Shown: positions 21,766 through 34,531 of the stretch, in pieces
Position numbering within the stretch: position 1 is the stretch's first letter
Layout of the letters: every line of letters begins with the position of its first letter
The notes under the pieces: model-generated
The model's input: only the letters and a program-made list of their open reading frames with translations
What the model was told of the DNA's origin: nothing
Databases searched by the model: none
Assembly: GCF_016908715.1 (NCBI RefSeq)
Contig: NZ_JAFBEK010000011.1
Coordinates: 1-50,884 of the forward strand
Source: Leuconostoc rapi
Lineage (GTDB): Bacteria; Bacillota; Bacilli; Lactobacillales; Lactobacillaceae
Direction of reading: 5' to 3'
DNA length: 50,884 nt
Position numbers and translations under genes: made by a program

Positions 21766-23277
21766 ATGGAAAACTTTCAAGAACAATTAAAAAACAGACG
21801 AACATTTGCTATTATTTCGCATCCGGATGCTGGTAAAACAACTTTAACTGAGCAATTATTACTTCATGGTGGTGTGATTCGTGAGGCGGGAACAGTCAAG
21901 GGTCGTGGGTCACATAAATTAGCTTCATCTGATTGGATGGCAATCGAACAGCAACGTGGAATTTCTGTTACCTCTTCGGTACTGCAATTTGATTATGATG
22001 GTAAAAGAATTAATATTTTGGATACGCCAGGACACGAAGACTTTTCAGAAGATACCTATCGGACATTAATGGCTGTTGATTCAGTTGTGATGGTGGTAGA
22101 TGCTGCTAAAGGTATTGAACCACAGACTAAAAAGCTGTTTGAAATCGTGGCACAACGTGGCATACCAGTTTTCACGTTCTTTAACAAGATTGATCGTGAT
22201 GCACGTCCAGCATTGGACTTGATGGATGAATTAGAAACTGTATTGGGTATTCAAGCCTATCCAATGAATTGGCCAGTGGGTTCGGGTCAAATTTTGCAAG
22301 GTATTTATGATTTGCAAAAAGATGTTATGGTACCTTTCAAAAACGCGACGGCACATCCAGAAATTGTTGATGAAACGATGGATGAAATCGAGTTATTACG
22401 CGATGCAGGTAATGCATTTGATCAAGATGCCATTGCGCATGGGCAGTTAACACCTGTATTTTTTGGATCAGCCTTGGTCAATTTTGGTGTAACAGAATTT
22501 TTACGTGAATATTTGACGTATGCACCGGCGCCAGCAGCGATGAAGACCGTGAATGACGACATTGTGACACCTGATAAGACGCAGTTTACTGGTTTTGTGT
22601 TTAAAATTCAAGCTAATATGGATCCGCGTCATCGTGACCGGATTGCTTTTGTCCGTATTGTATCTGGTGAATTTAATCGCGGGATGGACGTCGTTTTACA
22701 AAGAAATAGTAAAAAATTGAAGTTATCGAATGTCACACAATTTATGGCCGAAGAACGTGAAAATGTTCAAAATGCGGTTCCAGGCGATATTATTGGTGTG
22801 TATGATACGGGTAATTTTCAAATTGGTGATACCATTTACGCGGGTAAAAAATCTGTACAATTCCCCGATTTGCCAACATTTACGCCTGAATTGTTTAACC
22901 GGGTTATTGCTAAAGATGTGATGAAACAGAAATCATATCATAAAGGCATTGAACAACTTGTGCAGGAAGGGACAATTCAACTCTATAAGTCATGGCAAGG
23001 CAGTGATTACATTATCGGTGCCGTAGGTCAATTGCAGTTTGAAGTGTTTCAATTTCGTATGGAAAATGAATACAATGTTGAAATTCAATTCGAGCCAATT
23101 GGGTCAAAGGTTGCCCGTTGGATATCACCTGAACAGCTGGATGAAAAAATGGCCTCGAGTCGTAATCAACTTGTAAGAGATCGCTATGATCAACCAGTGT
23201 TCCTGTTTGAGAATAGGTTTGCTATGAACTGGTTCCACGATAAGTATCCAGATGTTATTTTGGAAGAAAAAATGTAA
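21766..23277 (+). CDS. prfC: Peptide chain release factor 3
   Basis: From ATG 21766 the protein has 503 residues. It is a translational GTPase that removes RF1/RF2 from the ribosome after termination. G-domain motifs are [10 protein letters not shown], switch region [21 protein letters not shown] and FNKID; RF3-specific C-terminal sequence includes [16 protein letters not shown] 21727 is rejected because it overlaps a terminator. A -35/-10 pair (TTGCTC, 17, TAAACT) ends about 7 bases before ATG 21766, which could mean a leaderless message. Confidence 0.95.
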   Translation: MENFQEQLKNRRTFAIISHPDAGKTTLTEQLLLHGGVIREAGTVKGRGSHKLASSDWMAIEQQRGISVTSSVLQFDYDGKRINILDTPGHEDFSEDTYRTLMAVDSVVMVVDAAKGIEPQTKKLFEIVAQRGIPVFTFFNKIDRDARPALDLMDELETVLGIQAYPMNWPVGSGQILQGIYDLQKDVMVPFKNATAHPEIVDETMDEIELLRDAGNAFDQDAIAHGQLTPVFFGSALVNFGVTEFLREYLTYAPAPAAMKTVNDDIVTPDKTQFTGFVFKIQANMDPRHRDRIAFVRIVSGEFNRGMDVVLQRNSKKLKLSNVTQFMAEERENVQNAVPGDIIGVYDTGNFQIGDTIYAGKKSVQFPDLPTFTPELFNRVIAKDVMKQKSYHKGIEQLVQEGTIQLYKSWQGSDYIIGAVGQLQFEVFQFRMENEYNVEIQFEPIGSKVARWISPEQLDEKMASSRNQLVRDRYDQPVFLFENRFAMNWFHDKYPDVILEEKM

Positions 23278-23282
23278 TGTAT

Positions 23283-23320
23283 ATTTAAAAAAATAATCAG
23301 TGAGATTATTTTTTTAAATA
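23283..23320. terminator. Terminator of prfC
   Basis: AAAAAAATAATC and GATTATTTTTTT pair around 5 bases, with T on both strands. Confidence 0.85.
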
Positions 23321-23323
23321 GTA

Positions 23324-23352
23324 TTGCAAGCGCTTACAATTATTGGTATAAT
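23324..23352 (+). promoter_or_regulatory. CcpA site (cre) overlapping a strong promoter
   Basis: TTGCAA (23324-23329) and TATAAT (23347-23352) are 17 bases apart. TTGCAAGCGCTTACAA (23324-23339) matches the cre consensus WTGNAANCGNWWNCAW at every fixed position and covers the -35, so CcpA should repress. Confidence 0.8.
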
Positions 23353-23358
23353 GAAGTT

Positions 23359-23720
23359 AACAAATAAAGAGGAGGCCATGAATGACGCAAAACAATTTGA
23401 CAGAAATTGATACTTCATGGACTATCATCTTGTAAACGACAGTTATGTAGATAACCATTCCTTTGGGAATAACATTGACAAATGATAAGCGTAATTAACT
23501 GGCGTTAAAAAAATTTATCGGCTGCAAATCATTAACATATTAGCAGACAAATCATTGTCTGGACACCAGCACATAGGAAGCAGTCCTAGTAAATTGGCAA
23601 GAAGCGAGACGATAGTTGGTTGTGGATATTTCAGCAGCAACAGTGCGTTTGCAGCGCAACTTATAATTAAATAAACTAAAGACCTGACATAGTAAGATGC
23701 TATGTCGGGTTTTTAGTTTA
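23359..23720 (+). ncRNA. Candidate CcpA-controlled transcript without a long ORF
   Basis: The promoter at 23324-23352 and the terminator at 23674-23720 define an RNA of about 360 bases. Two short ORFs lie near the 5' end behind a GAGGAGG site: 23378 (10 codons) and 23382-23435 (MTQNNLTEIDTSWTIIL). Another frame from 23414 gives 22 codons (MDYHLVNDSYVDNHSFG and further). These may be small proteins, or the remains of a decayed gene. Whether it is a regulatory RNA cannot be told from sequence alone. Confidence 0.4.
23674..23720. terminator. Terminator of the cre-driven transcript
   Basis: AAACTAAA and TTTAGTTT form an outer stem around ACCTGACATAG and CTATGTCGGGT, giving about 19 paired bases with a T run on the right arm. 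Confidence 0.85.
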
Positions 23721-23778
23721 TAATAAGATTGTTTGACATCATGTGAGATAGACATTTAATGATTTTAGGAGGAAGTGC

Positions 23779-25086
23779 GTGCTATTGATGATAAACACGC
23801 ACAAAAGTACGATGGCAAAAAACGCAAATACGGCAATTTATGATTTGTATGATAAACCCCCATTTTTTACTTGGTTAGGCTTATCATTGCAACACCTTTT
23901 CTCAATGTTTGGCGCAACGGTACTAGTGCCATTACTCGTTGGCTTGAATCCCGGGGTAGCTTTATTTACTTCTGGAATCGGGACACTGCTTCATTTACTG
24001 ATTACACGCGGAAAGGTGCCGGCCTATATGGGGTCGAGCTTTGCCTTTATTATCCCGATGGCCTCGTTAATGAAGACTGTGGGATATCCTGCCGTTGCAC
24101 AAGGCATTATTTCTGTCGGTGTCGTTTACTTAGTTGTGGCATTTATCATTACTTTTACGGGAACAAGTTGGATTGACGTTATTTTCCCAGCAGAGGTTGT
24201 TGGGCCGATTATTATGGTTATTGGCTTGAGTTTGGCGGGATCAGCAGCCAGCTCAGCAACGACTGCCAATGGTCAATATGATTGGAAAATTTTTACGGTC
24301 GCTTTACTAACGTTATTAGCAACGATAGCCTTTAACATGTTTTTGAAAGGATTCTTGGGCTTATTACCTGTACTTTTGGGTATCGTTTTTGGTTATATTG
24401 TTGCTTTATTTTTTGGATTAGTTGATCTCACACCAATTGCAAAGGCATCCTGGTTTCAATTACCAAATTATGAAACTTTTATTGGTAAAGAAGGGTTTAA
24501 ACTCTATCCTGCGGCTATTTTAAGCATGGCGCCGTTAGCTTTGGTCACGTTGTCTGAGCATTTAGGTCATTTAATGGTGCTGTCAAAAATAACAGGTCAT
24601 GATTTCTTCGTCAATCCTGGGTTAAAACGCACTTTGACAGGAGACGGTGCGGCATCGGTCGTGGCCGGTTTGGTTGGCGGACCTGCCGTAACGTCTTATG
24701 GTGAAAATATTGGTGTGATGCAGTTGAGCCGTGTTTATTCTGTTTGGGTAATTGGTGGCGCCGCGTTCTTTGCTGTTATTTTTAGTTTTGTCGGTAAATT
24801 GTCTGCACTTATTTCAACCATTCCAGGAGCAGTTACTGGTGGCGTGGGCTTTATGCTGTATGGTGTGATTGCTGCGGCGGGTCTGCAAGTGATTGTTGAT
24901 AATAAAGTTGATTATAGTCAAAAACGTAATCTGATGATTGCCGCACCCGTAATGGTTGTTGGGATTGGTAATTTTCATTTACAATTAGGTGCGCAGTTAG
25001 ATTTTTCTGGTGTTGCGATTGCGACAGTTTTGGGCATTGTATTGAATTTAATTTTACCCAAAATAGCTGCAAGCGAAAGAGCATAG
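23779..25086 (+). CDS. Uracil/xanthine permease, NCS2 family (UraA-like)
   Basis: This 435-residue membrane transporter has about 14 segments. Motifs are LSLQHLFSMFGATVLVPLL at the start, GSSFAFIIPM, the family substrate-site Glu in VTLSEHLGH and the second in GGPAVTSYGENIGVM. This closely fits UraA-type uracil:proton symporters. AGGAGG is six bases upstream of GTG 23779, which makes GTG the best start; ATG 23788 is farther. TTGACA at 23733 with TTTAAT 16 bases on is a possible promoter. No pyrimidine attenuator was recognised. Confidence 0.92.
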   Translation: MLLMINTHKSTMAKNANTAIYDLYDKPPFFTWLGLSLQHLFSMFGATVLVPLLVGLNPGVALFTSGIGTLLHLLITRGKVPAYMGSSFAFIIPMASLMKTVGYPAVAQGIISVGVVYLVVAFIITFTGTSWIDVIFPAEVVGPIIMVIGLSLAGSAASSATTANGQYDWKIFTVALLTLLATIAFNMFLKGFLGLLPVLLGIVFGYIVALFFGLVDLTPIAKASWFQLPNYETFIGKEGFKLYPAAILSMAPLALVTLSEHLGHLMVLSKITGHDFFVNPGLKRTLTGDGAASVVAGLVGGPAVTSYGENIGVMQLSRVYSVWVIGGAAFFAVIFSFVGKLSALISTIPGAVTGGVGFMLYGVIAAAGLQVIVDNKVDYSQKRNLMIAAPVMVVGIGNFHLQLGAQLDFSGVAIATVLGIVLNLILPKIAASERA

Positions 25087-25096
25087 TCATAGATAA

Positions 25097-25123
25097 AAAT
25101 CCTGCAATGATGCGGGATTTTTG
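25097..25123. terminator. Terminator of the uracil permease gene
   Basis: AAAATCCTGCA and TGCGGGATTTTT pair around ATGA. Confidence 0.85.
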
Positions 25124-25401
25124 TTTATTTTGTCACAATATAGTTGAATTTGCGACAAAATAGCCATCTATATTTACTATGAATAGCATAAAATCTAACT
25201 GCAAACATACCACTGGATTTTTGGTAATTTGTCGCCTTAAAGACGAAAAAAACAAGGCTTTTTAACAGTTTATTAAGAATTTTACTGGGATATAAACAAT
25301 TAAAACACAAATCAGTTTTAATAATTAACCTCTGAAAACTAGCGTACCAATGCTTATCTCACTATTCCGGTATTTCTTTGTGAAAAAGTGACGTAAAGTG
25401 G

Positions 25402-25429
25402 TTGTATTTCATTTTTAAAAGCGTATTAT
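25402..25429 (+). promoter_or_regulatory. Probable promoter of the atp operon
   Basis: TTGTAT (25402-25407) and TATTAT (25424-25429) are 16 bases apart, about 70 bases upstream of atpB. Confidence 0.55.
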
Positions 25430-25498
25430 AGATTTATATGTTAAGACGAATAGCCGATTACGACCATTTCGCCAAATTTATTGGGAAAGGAGAAAAAA

Positions 25499-26224
25499 AT
25501 GAATGACCCAACGGCACAATTTGATTTTTTAGGTCTGACATTTGACTGGGGAACGATCATTTCAACTTTGTTAGCAATGGCAATTGTTGTGATTGTATCA
25601 ATTGTCTTGACACGGCGTCTGTCGTTAAAGCCGGGTAAGCGCCAGAACCTGATAGAATATTTACTGGAATTTACGAGTAGTATTGTTGATGGGCAGTTAC
25701 CCAAAAAACAAGCACGACAATTTGGTTTGTACGCTTTTACGCTATTTTTCTTTTTGATCGTGTCAAATGAGATGGGACTGTTGCTTCATTTTGAAGGAGC
25801 TGATGGTGTTACTTATCTTAAGTCACCAACAGCGACACCAATTGCAGCGATGACTTTGGCTGTGATGTCTTTGGTTATTGCGCATGGTATTGGGACGCAA
25901 GAGCTTGGTTTGAAGGGCTATCTTAAAAATATGTTATTTAAGCCGTATAGTTGGATGTTACCTCTGAACATTATTGAACAACTGGCGAACTTTTTGACAT
26001 TATCACTACGTTTGTTCGGTAACATATTTGCAGGGGAGATGTTACTGACATTGGTGGCCAATAATTTGGCCTGGCCTGGACACTTTAATGGGCTATGGAC
26101 AGTAGCTGCTCTGCCTATTGAAATGATATGGCAAGGATTTTCGCTGTTTATAGGTGGTATTCAAGCTTATGTGTTTGTTATCTTGACGAGCGTCTTCATT
26201 GCACAACTCTCAGGAAACGAATAG
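25499..26224 (+). CDS. atpB: ATP synthase F0 subunit a
   Basis: ATG 25499 behind AAAGGAGA gives 241 residues. The subunit forms the half-channels for protons beside the c ring. The key helix is LTLSLRLFGNIFAGEMLLTL, with the essential Arg near residue 170. There are five to six membrane segments. It is the first gene of the operon; no atpI gene precedes it. Confidence 0.96.
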   Translation: MNDPTAQFDFLGLTFDWGTIISTLLAMAIVVIVSIVLTRRLSLKPGKRQNLIEYLLEFTSSIVDGQLPKKQARQFGLYAFTLFFFLIVSNEMGLLLHFEGADGVTYLKSPTATPIAAMTLAVMSLVIAHGIGTQELGLKGYLKNMLFKPYSWMLPLNIIEQLANFLTLSLRLFGNIFAGEMLLTLVANNLAWPGHFNGLWTVAALPIEMIWQGFSLFIGGIQAYVFVILTSVFIAQLSGNE

Positions 26225-26258
26225 TTGTCTAACAAATGAGATTTGTGTCACAATTTGA

Positions 26259-26612
<354 letters not shown>

Positions 26613-26638
26613 GCACAAGTAACTAGTGGAGGAAAATC

Positions 26639-27148
26639 ATGTTTGGTTTAACAACCTTAGCAGCAGAAAAAATACCAATAGGTAACTCGGTATTTATTAT
26701 TATTTCATTCCTCGCGTTGATGTATATTTTGAAAAAGGTTGCATACGGTCCAGTGACCAAAACACTTGATGATCGTGCTGCTAAAATTTCTAATGATATT
26801 GATGGCGCTGAAGTTGCACGTCAAGAAGCAGAAAACTTAGCAGTACAACGCCAAAGTGAATTGGCTGATACACGTCAAAAAGCAACTCAAGTTGTCGCTG
26901 ATGCTAAAGCAAGCGCACAAAAGCAAAGTGATACATTAATATCTACTGCTTCTGATCGTGCTACTTTAATCAGCCAGCGTGCACAAACAGACGCTGAAAA
27001 GCTCAAGGAAGATGCAATTTTAAATGCAAAAAACGATGTTGCAGCGCTCTCAGTAGCAATTGCTTCAAAGTTAATGCAAAAAGAATTATCGTTAAATGAT
27101 CAACAAGCATTAATTGATGCTTACATTTCAGATTTAGAAACTAAATAA
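26639..27148 (+). CDS. atpF: ATP synthase F0 subunit b
   Basis: This 169-residue protein has one N-terminal membrane helix (IPIGNSVFIIISFLALMYIL) followed by a long charged coiled coil that forms the peripheral stalk. GGAGGAA precedes the ATG. Twenty-six bases separate it from atpE. Confidence 0.95.
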   Translation: MFGLTTLAAEKIPIGNSVFIIISFLALMYILKKVAYGPVTKTLDDRAAKISNDIDGAEVARQEAENLAVQRQSELADTRQKATQVVADAKASAQKQSDTLISTASDRATLISQRAQTDAEKLKEDAILNAKNDVAALSVAIASKLMQKELSLNDQQALIDAYISDLETK

Positions 27149-27159
27149 GGAGTATTGGG

Positions 27160-27702
27160 ATGGCAAAAAATCTTAAAGATATAGCTAACCAATACGCCAA
27201 AGCAATTTTTGAATTGTCTACGCAACAAAATAACGTAGATGCCACACGGTCAGATTTGAATGCATTAAAAGATGTTTTCAATGATAATCCAAATTTTGTT
27301 GTTATCGTAACCTCAAATGATATTGATAGCGCATCGCGCGACAGCTTGTTAACAACGCTGACAACGGGTGCTGCTGAGCCAATTCAAAATTTGGTGAAAC
27401 TATTAGCGTATAATAACCGATTGGCTATTTTACCCCAAGTTGTTGATTCATTTGATGATTATTATAACGAAGCTAATGGCATTGTGGATGTTTCGGCAAT
27501 TACAGCAGTTGCCCTAGATGACACGCGATTAGCTAAATTAGCGTCAGTGTTTGCATCAAAAACAGGTGCTAAACATGTTAATTTAAAAAATATTGTGGAT
27601 CAAAGTATACTTGGTGGTGTGATTTTACAATCACAATCCACGTTAATTGATGGTAGCTTAAAAACAAAAATTGCCAAAATGAAGGCACAATTATTAGGTT
27701 AG
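27160..27702 (+). CDS. atpH: ATP synthase F1 subunit delta
   Basis: This 180-residue protein joins F1 to the b stalk. It has an N-terminal helical domain (ANQYAKAIFELS) and the typical C-terminal signature with QSILGGVILQSQSTLIDGSL. It is 11 bases downstream of atpF. Confidence 0.95.
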   Translation: MAKNLKDIANQYAKAIFELSTQQNNVDATRSDLNALKDVFNDNPNFVVIVTSNDIDSASRDSLLTTLTTGAAEPIQNLVKLLAYNNRLAILPQVVDSFDDYYNEANGIVDVSAITAVALDDTRLAKLASVFASKTGAKHVNLKNIVDQSILGGVILQSQSTLIDGSLKTKIAKMKAQLLG

Positions 27703-27705
27703 TGA

Positions 27706-29229
<1,524 letters not shown>

Positions 29230-29244
29230 TAGGAGGACGCTGCG

Positions 29245-30153
29245 ATGGCTTCTTTGCAAGATATTCAGCGTCGTATTTCATCTACTAAAAAGACGCGTCA
29301 AATTACGAGTGCCATGCAAATGGTCTCTACGGCTAAACTAAGTCAAATTCAACGTTATAGTACTGGTTATCAAGAATATGCTGCGCGTTTGGAAGCAGTT
29401 GTGGAACATTTAGTTTCTGCGCATCTTTTTGATAATGCAGATGCCAAGCATATTCCTCTGATTGCACAACGTCCAATTAACAAAACGGGTATTTTAGTTG
29501 TGACGTCAGATCGTGGATTGGTTGGGTCTTATAATGCTAATGTTATCAAACAAACTAATGAATTGATGGCACGTTTAAATTTGAATACCACGAACACAAC
29601 AATTCTTGCGGTGGGTGGTAATGGTGCCGATTTCTATAAGAAACGTGGTTTTGAAGTTATTCTAGAACACCGTGGTGTTTCAGATGTACCGTCCTTTAAC
29701 GAGATTCGCTCAGTGATTAAAACAGTGACAAGTTTGTATGAAAATGCAGTGTTTGATGCACTTCATGTTGTCTACAACCACTTTATTAACCGTCTGACTA
29801 GTGAATATCGTGATGTTCAATTATTGCCATTAACTGGTGACACATTGAATGCTATGGGTGGAACAGAGGAACAAAAGGCAGAATTGAATATTCAAAGTGC
29901 GTATGAAATTGAACCCGATACAACGGCTGTTTTGAACGTTGTATTGCCGCAATTTGCACAAAGCTTAGTGTATGAAGCAGTTCTTGATGCTAAAACGGCC
30001 GAACATGCAGCCTCATCAACAGCGATGAAGGGTGCAACAGATAATGCCAAGGATCTTATTGGACGCTTGGAGTTACAGTTTAACCGTGCGCGTCAAGCAG
30101 CTATTACGACTGAAATTACAGAAATTACCGGTGGTATGGCTGCGTTGGAGTAA
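29245..30153 (+). CDS. atpG: ATP synthase F1 subunit gamma
   Basis: This 302-residue central shaft protein has the N-terminal helix [20 protein letters not shown] and the C-terminal signature with [16 protein letters not shown]. It is 15 bases downstream of atpA. It is followed by an unusually long gap before atpD. Confidence 0.96.
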   Translation: MASLQDIQRRISSTKKTRQITSAMQMVSTAKLSQIQRYSTGYQEYAARLEAVVEHLVSAHLFDNADAKHIPLIAQRPINKTGILVVTSDRGLVGSYNANVIKQTNELMARLNLNTTNTTILAVGGNGADFYKKRGFEVILEHRGVSDVPSFNEIRSVIKTVTSLYENAVFDALHVVYNHFINRLTSEYRDVQLLPLTGDTLNAMGGTEEQKAELNIQSAYEIEPDTTAVLNVVLPQFAQSLVYEAVLDAKTAEHAASSTAMKGATDNAKDLIGRLELQFNRARQAAITTEITEITGGMAALE

Positions 30154-31797
<1,644 letters not shown>

Positions 31798-31811
31798 GGG
31801 GGTATTGAAAA

Positions 31812-32261
31812 ATGGCAGATGAAACAGCTACTGTAGCGTCAACAGGAATCACAGTGCAAATTGTGACACCTGTTGGGGAAGTTTATAATGAGTCAAACAT
31901 TGAGTTGGCTGTTGTAAATACACAAGGTGGACAAATTGGTATTATGCGTAAGCATGTACCATTGTTAGCTGCATTAACAATTAATGAATTGCTTGTAAAA
32001 AGCAACGGTCAAATGGATACGCTAGCCGTCAATGGTGGTATTGCTGAGTTTTCTAATGATTTGCTCACAATAGTCGCTGACAGTGCAGAAACATCTGATA
32101 ATATCGATGTGACACGTGCTGAGGGCGCCAAAGAACGTGCTGAAGCACGTATTGCTCATGCACAAAGTGATCATAATGATGCTGAATTGAAGCGTGCTCG
32201 TGTTGCTTTGATGCGAGCAGTTAATCGTATCCATGTTGCTGCAATTAGACAAGGTAAATAA
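31812..32261 (+). CDS. atpC: ATP synthase F1 subunit epsilon
   Basis: This 149-residue protein has the N-terminal beta-sandwich (VQIVTPVGEVYNE, GQIGIMRKHVPLLAAL) and a C-terminal helical hairpin rich in Ala/Glu/Arg that can inhibit hydrolysis. It ends the operon. Confidence 0.95.
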   Translation: MADETATVASTGITVQIVTPVGEVYNESNIELAVVNTQGGQIGIMRKHVPLLAALTINELLVKSNGQMDTLAVNGGIAEFSNDLLTIVADSAETSDNIDVTRAEGAKERAEARIAHAQSDHNDAELKRARVALMRAVNRIHVAAIRQGK

Positions 32262-32584
32262 TCCGTTAAACGAAAGCCGAATGATTTCATTCGGCTTTTT
32301 TGTGCGCTATTTAAGCTCAGACGGCAAATTGTAAAAGACAAACGTTCGGAAACATATCTTTATTATCGCTTAACGTTCGTCATGTGCCGGGCGTTTCATT
32401 TTTAAATGAGACAATCCTAACATTGAAAATCGTTTACAACGGCATTTTTCTGTTATATTAGTATTCGAGGCAAATATACAAATCCTTTACATAATAAAAC
32501 TAGATACTGGATATTAGTTTTGTATAGTAGAAGAGTAATATTTGTTATGGAAAATTGCCAGTAGGCGTACGGGAGAGAAACATC
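32262..32584. other. Intergenic region between atpC and the phn operon
   Basis: After the atp terminator there is an AT-rich stretch with a direct repeat AACGTTCG (32341-32348 and 32372-32379, start to start 31 bases). A possible promoter is TTTACA 32433 with TATATT 32454, only 15 bases apart. An AT-rich hairpin AAAACTA/TAGTTTT lies near 32496-32521. The repeat could be an operator for the transport operon; no known regulator was matched. Confidence 0.4.
32273..32301 (+). terminator. Terminator of the atp operon
   Basis: AAAGCCGAATGA and TCATTCGGCTTT pair closely around a tiny loop, followed by a T run. Confidence 0.9.
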
Positions 32585-33631
32585 ATGAGTAAGAATGCGA
32601 AAACACTCGCAGCAATTGTTATTGTTGTTGTCGTTGCTATTGTAGCGTACTTTGGATTCACGCATGCAGGTGCAAAAGAAACATCAGACAAAACAATTAA
32701 AGATTTAAAAATCTATTTTGTACCGTCTAAGCAACCTGATAAAATTGTGACCATGACTGAACCGATGAAGGGTCTGCTAACAAAAGAGTTGAAAAAAGAA
32801 GGCTATGATGTCAAGAAAGTTGATATCAAAGTCGGTACAAGTTATGAAGCAGCTGGTGAGGCCCTAACTTCTGGTACAGCTGATGTTGGCTTTATTCCAG
32901 GTGGCACGTATGTGATGTATCAAGATGGTGCTAAAGTTTTGTTGACAGCAACACGTGCTGGGTTGAACAAAAATTTCTCAAATCCAGAGAAGTGGAATGA
33001 CGGGAAGCCAACGGAACAAACAAAATCACAATCATCAAAGTATCGCTCATTATTTATCGCTGGTCCCTCAAAAAAGGGTCAAGAATTAGCTAAAAAAGTT
33101 AACGCTGGCGAAAAATTAACTTGGGAAGATATTAACTCTGCTAAGTGGGGCTTGTCATCAACGACATCTTCAGCTGGTTATATCTATCCAGCATTGTGGT
33201 TGAACAAGAATTATAAGAAAACAGTTTCAGATCTGAAAAGCACAGTGACTGTGGATTCATATGGTTCAGGTATGGCACGTTTGGCTTCTGGTCAAATTGA
33301 CGTACTGCCTGCCTATGGTGATGCACGACGTGATTTTACAAGTGCATGGACAACAGATTATAAGCAGCCAAAATCAATTTGGCAAGAAACAAATGTTATC
33401 GGCGTCTCACAAGAAATTTATAATGATACAATTTCCGTTTCAAAGAAGTCAAAGACAATGACCCCAGAATTGGAAAAAGCATTGTCAAAGGCATTTATTA
33501 ACTTAGCAAAAACAGATGCAGGTAAGAAAGTGATTGCGGTTTACTCGCATGAAGGGTACGAACCAGCCAAATCATCAAACTATGATGGCGAACGTGCTGC
33601 ACAAAAATTGTTAAAAAGTGTACAAAAATAA
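32585..33631 (+). CDS. phnD: Phosphonate/phosphite/phosphate ABC transporter substrate-binding protein
   Basis: ATG 32585 behind GGGAGAG gives 348 residues; ten upstream codons in frame are not needed. A hydrophobic anchor or signal (TLAAIVIVVVVAIVAYFGF) lacks a lipobox Cys. The PhnD-like fold follows: LKIYFVPSKQPDKIV, GTADVGFIPGGTYVMY, WGLSSTTSSAGYIYPALWL and VDSYGSGMARLASGQIDVLP. Such proteins bind phosphonates, phosphite or related ligands outside the membrane. The SSxSG-type loop supports the family; the true ligand is unknown. Confidence 0.9.
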   Translation: MSKNAKTLAAIVIVVVVAIVAYFGFTHAGAKETSDKTIKDLKIYFVPSKQPDKIVTMTEPMKGLLTKELKKEGYDVKKVDIKVGTSYEAAGEALTSGTADVGFIPGGTYVMYQDGAKVLLTATRAGLNKNFSNPEKWNDGKPTEQTKSQSSKYRSLFIAGPSKKGQELAKKVNAGEKLTWEDINSAKWGLSSTTSSAGYIYPALWLNKNYKKTVSDLKSTVTVDSYGSGMARLASGQIDVLPAYGDARRDFTSAWTTDYKQPKSIWQETNVIGVSQEIYNDTISVSKKSKTMTPELEKALSKAFINLAKTDAGKKVIAVYSHEGYEPAKSSNYDGERAAQKLLKSVQK

Positions 33632-33696
33632 AATTTGATTACGCAAGTGCTTAGTTTAGCGTTCGTTTATAGCTGGCTAATAACCACACGTAACTC

Positions 33697-33742
33697 AAAA
33701 CGTCAGAAAAGCAGCGCAATTAGCGCCGCTTTTCTGACGTTT
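33697..33742 (+). terminator. Strong hairpin between phnD and phnC (attenuator or mRNA-stabilising)
   Basis: AAACGTCAGAAAAGC and GCTTTTCTGACGTTT pair in a 15-base stem, and GCGC pairs inside it. The right side ends TTTGGG, so the T run is short. It likely limits readthrough or protects phnD mRNA, giving more binding protein than transporter. Confidence 0.65.
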
Positions 33743-33784
33743 GGGCCTGTACGGCTCAAATACATAAAATTTAGGACGGCAATC

Positions 33785-34531
33785 ATGATTAAATTTGAAC
33801 ATGTTTCAAAAACATATCCCAACGGCGTAAAGGGACTACAAGACATTAACTTAGAAATACAAGATGGTGAATTCATTGGTATTATAGGAATGTCTGGGGC
33901 AGGGAAATCAACCTTTATTCGTACGATTAATCGTTTGAATGATATCACTGAAGGACAATTGGTGGTTGATGGCATAGAAATTTCTAGCCTAAAGGGTAAA
34001 GCACTACGCCGCTATCGTCGTAAAGTCGGTATGATTTTTCAATCATACAATCTGGTTCCTCGAATATCAGTCATTAAAAACGTGATGAGCTCATTAGTGC
34101 CAGATATGTCATTTGGTCGTGTACTATTCGGTGCGTTTTCAAAGGAAGACAAAATTAAAGCACTTGAATCATTGGACCGTGTATCGATGTTGGATAAAGC
34201 ATTTATTCGTACAGATCAATTGTCTGGTGGACAACAGCAACGTGTGTCATTAGCGCGAACATTGGCTCAAAATCCAAAGGTTTTACTAGCAGATGAACCA
34301 GTCGCAGCGTTAGACCCAGTCACAGCGCATGAAGTAATGGATGACTTCAAACGTATTAACGAAGAGCTTGGGCAAACTGTTTTAATTAATATTCATCATG
34401 TCGATTTGGCGTTGGAGTATTCTAAACGCATTATTGGTATTCGCTCTGGCAAAATAGTTTATGATGGTCCAGTTGCGGGTATTACACAAGATGTGTTAGA
34501 TTTAATTTATAGTAAAGACGAGGCCGAATAA
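33785..34531 (+). CDS. phnC: Phosphonate-type ABC transporter ATP-binding protein
   Basis: ATG 33785 gives 248 residues; the long upstream frame spans the hairpin and is not coding. Motifs are IKFEHVSKTYPNG, Walker A GMSGAGKST, signature LSGGQQQRVSLARTLAQ, Walker B VLLADEPVAALDP and a switch His in INIHHVD. The length and YNLVPRISVIKNVM segment fit PhnC. Confidence 0.93.
   Translation: MIKFEHVSKTYPNGVKGLQDINLEIQDGEFIGIIGMSGAGKSTFIRTINRLNDITEGQLVVDGIEISSLKGKALRRYRRKVGMIFQSYNLVPRISVIKNVMSSLVPDMSFGRVLFGAFSKEDKIKALESLDRVSMLDKAFIRTDQLSGGQQQRVSLARTLAQNPKVLLADEPVAALDPVTAHEVMDDFKRINEELGQTVLINIHHVDLALEYSKRIIGIRSGKIVYDGPVAGITQDVLDLIYSKDEAE

Larger units (their letters stand above)
23278..23778. other. 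Gene-free stretch with its own promoter and terminator
   Basis: It begins with the prfC terminator (23283-23320), then a cre/promoter (23324-23352), about 320 bases without a convincing long gene, a strong terminator (23674-23720), and the uracil permease promoter region. No PyrR-binding motif or purine riboswitch was recognised. Confidence 0.6.
25087..25498. other. Intergenic region upstream of the ATP synthase operon
   Basis: It holds the permease terminator (25097-25123), then about 280 AT-rich bases without a gene, and the promoter at 25402-25429. Confidence 0.6.

Noticed and set aside
23436-23673. PyrR attenuator or purine riboswitch ahead of the uracil permease
   Set aside because: No matching conserved loop; the region ends in a terminator before the permease promoter.
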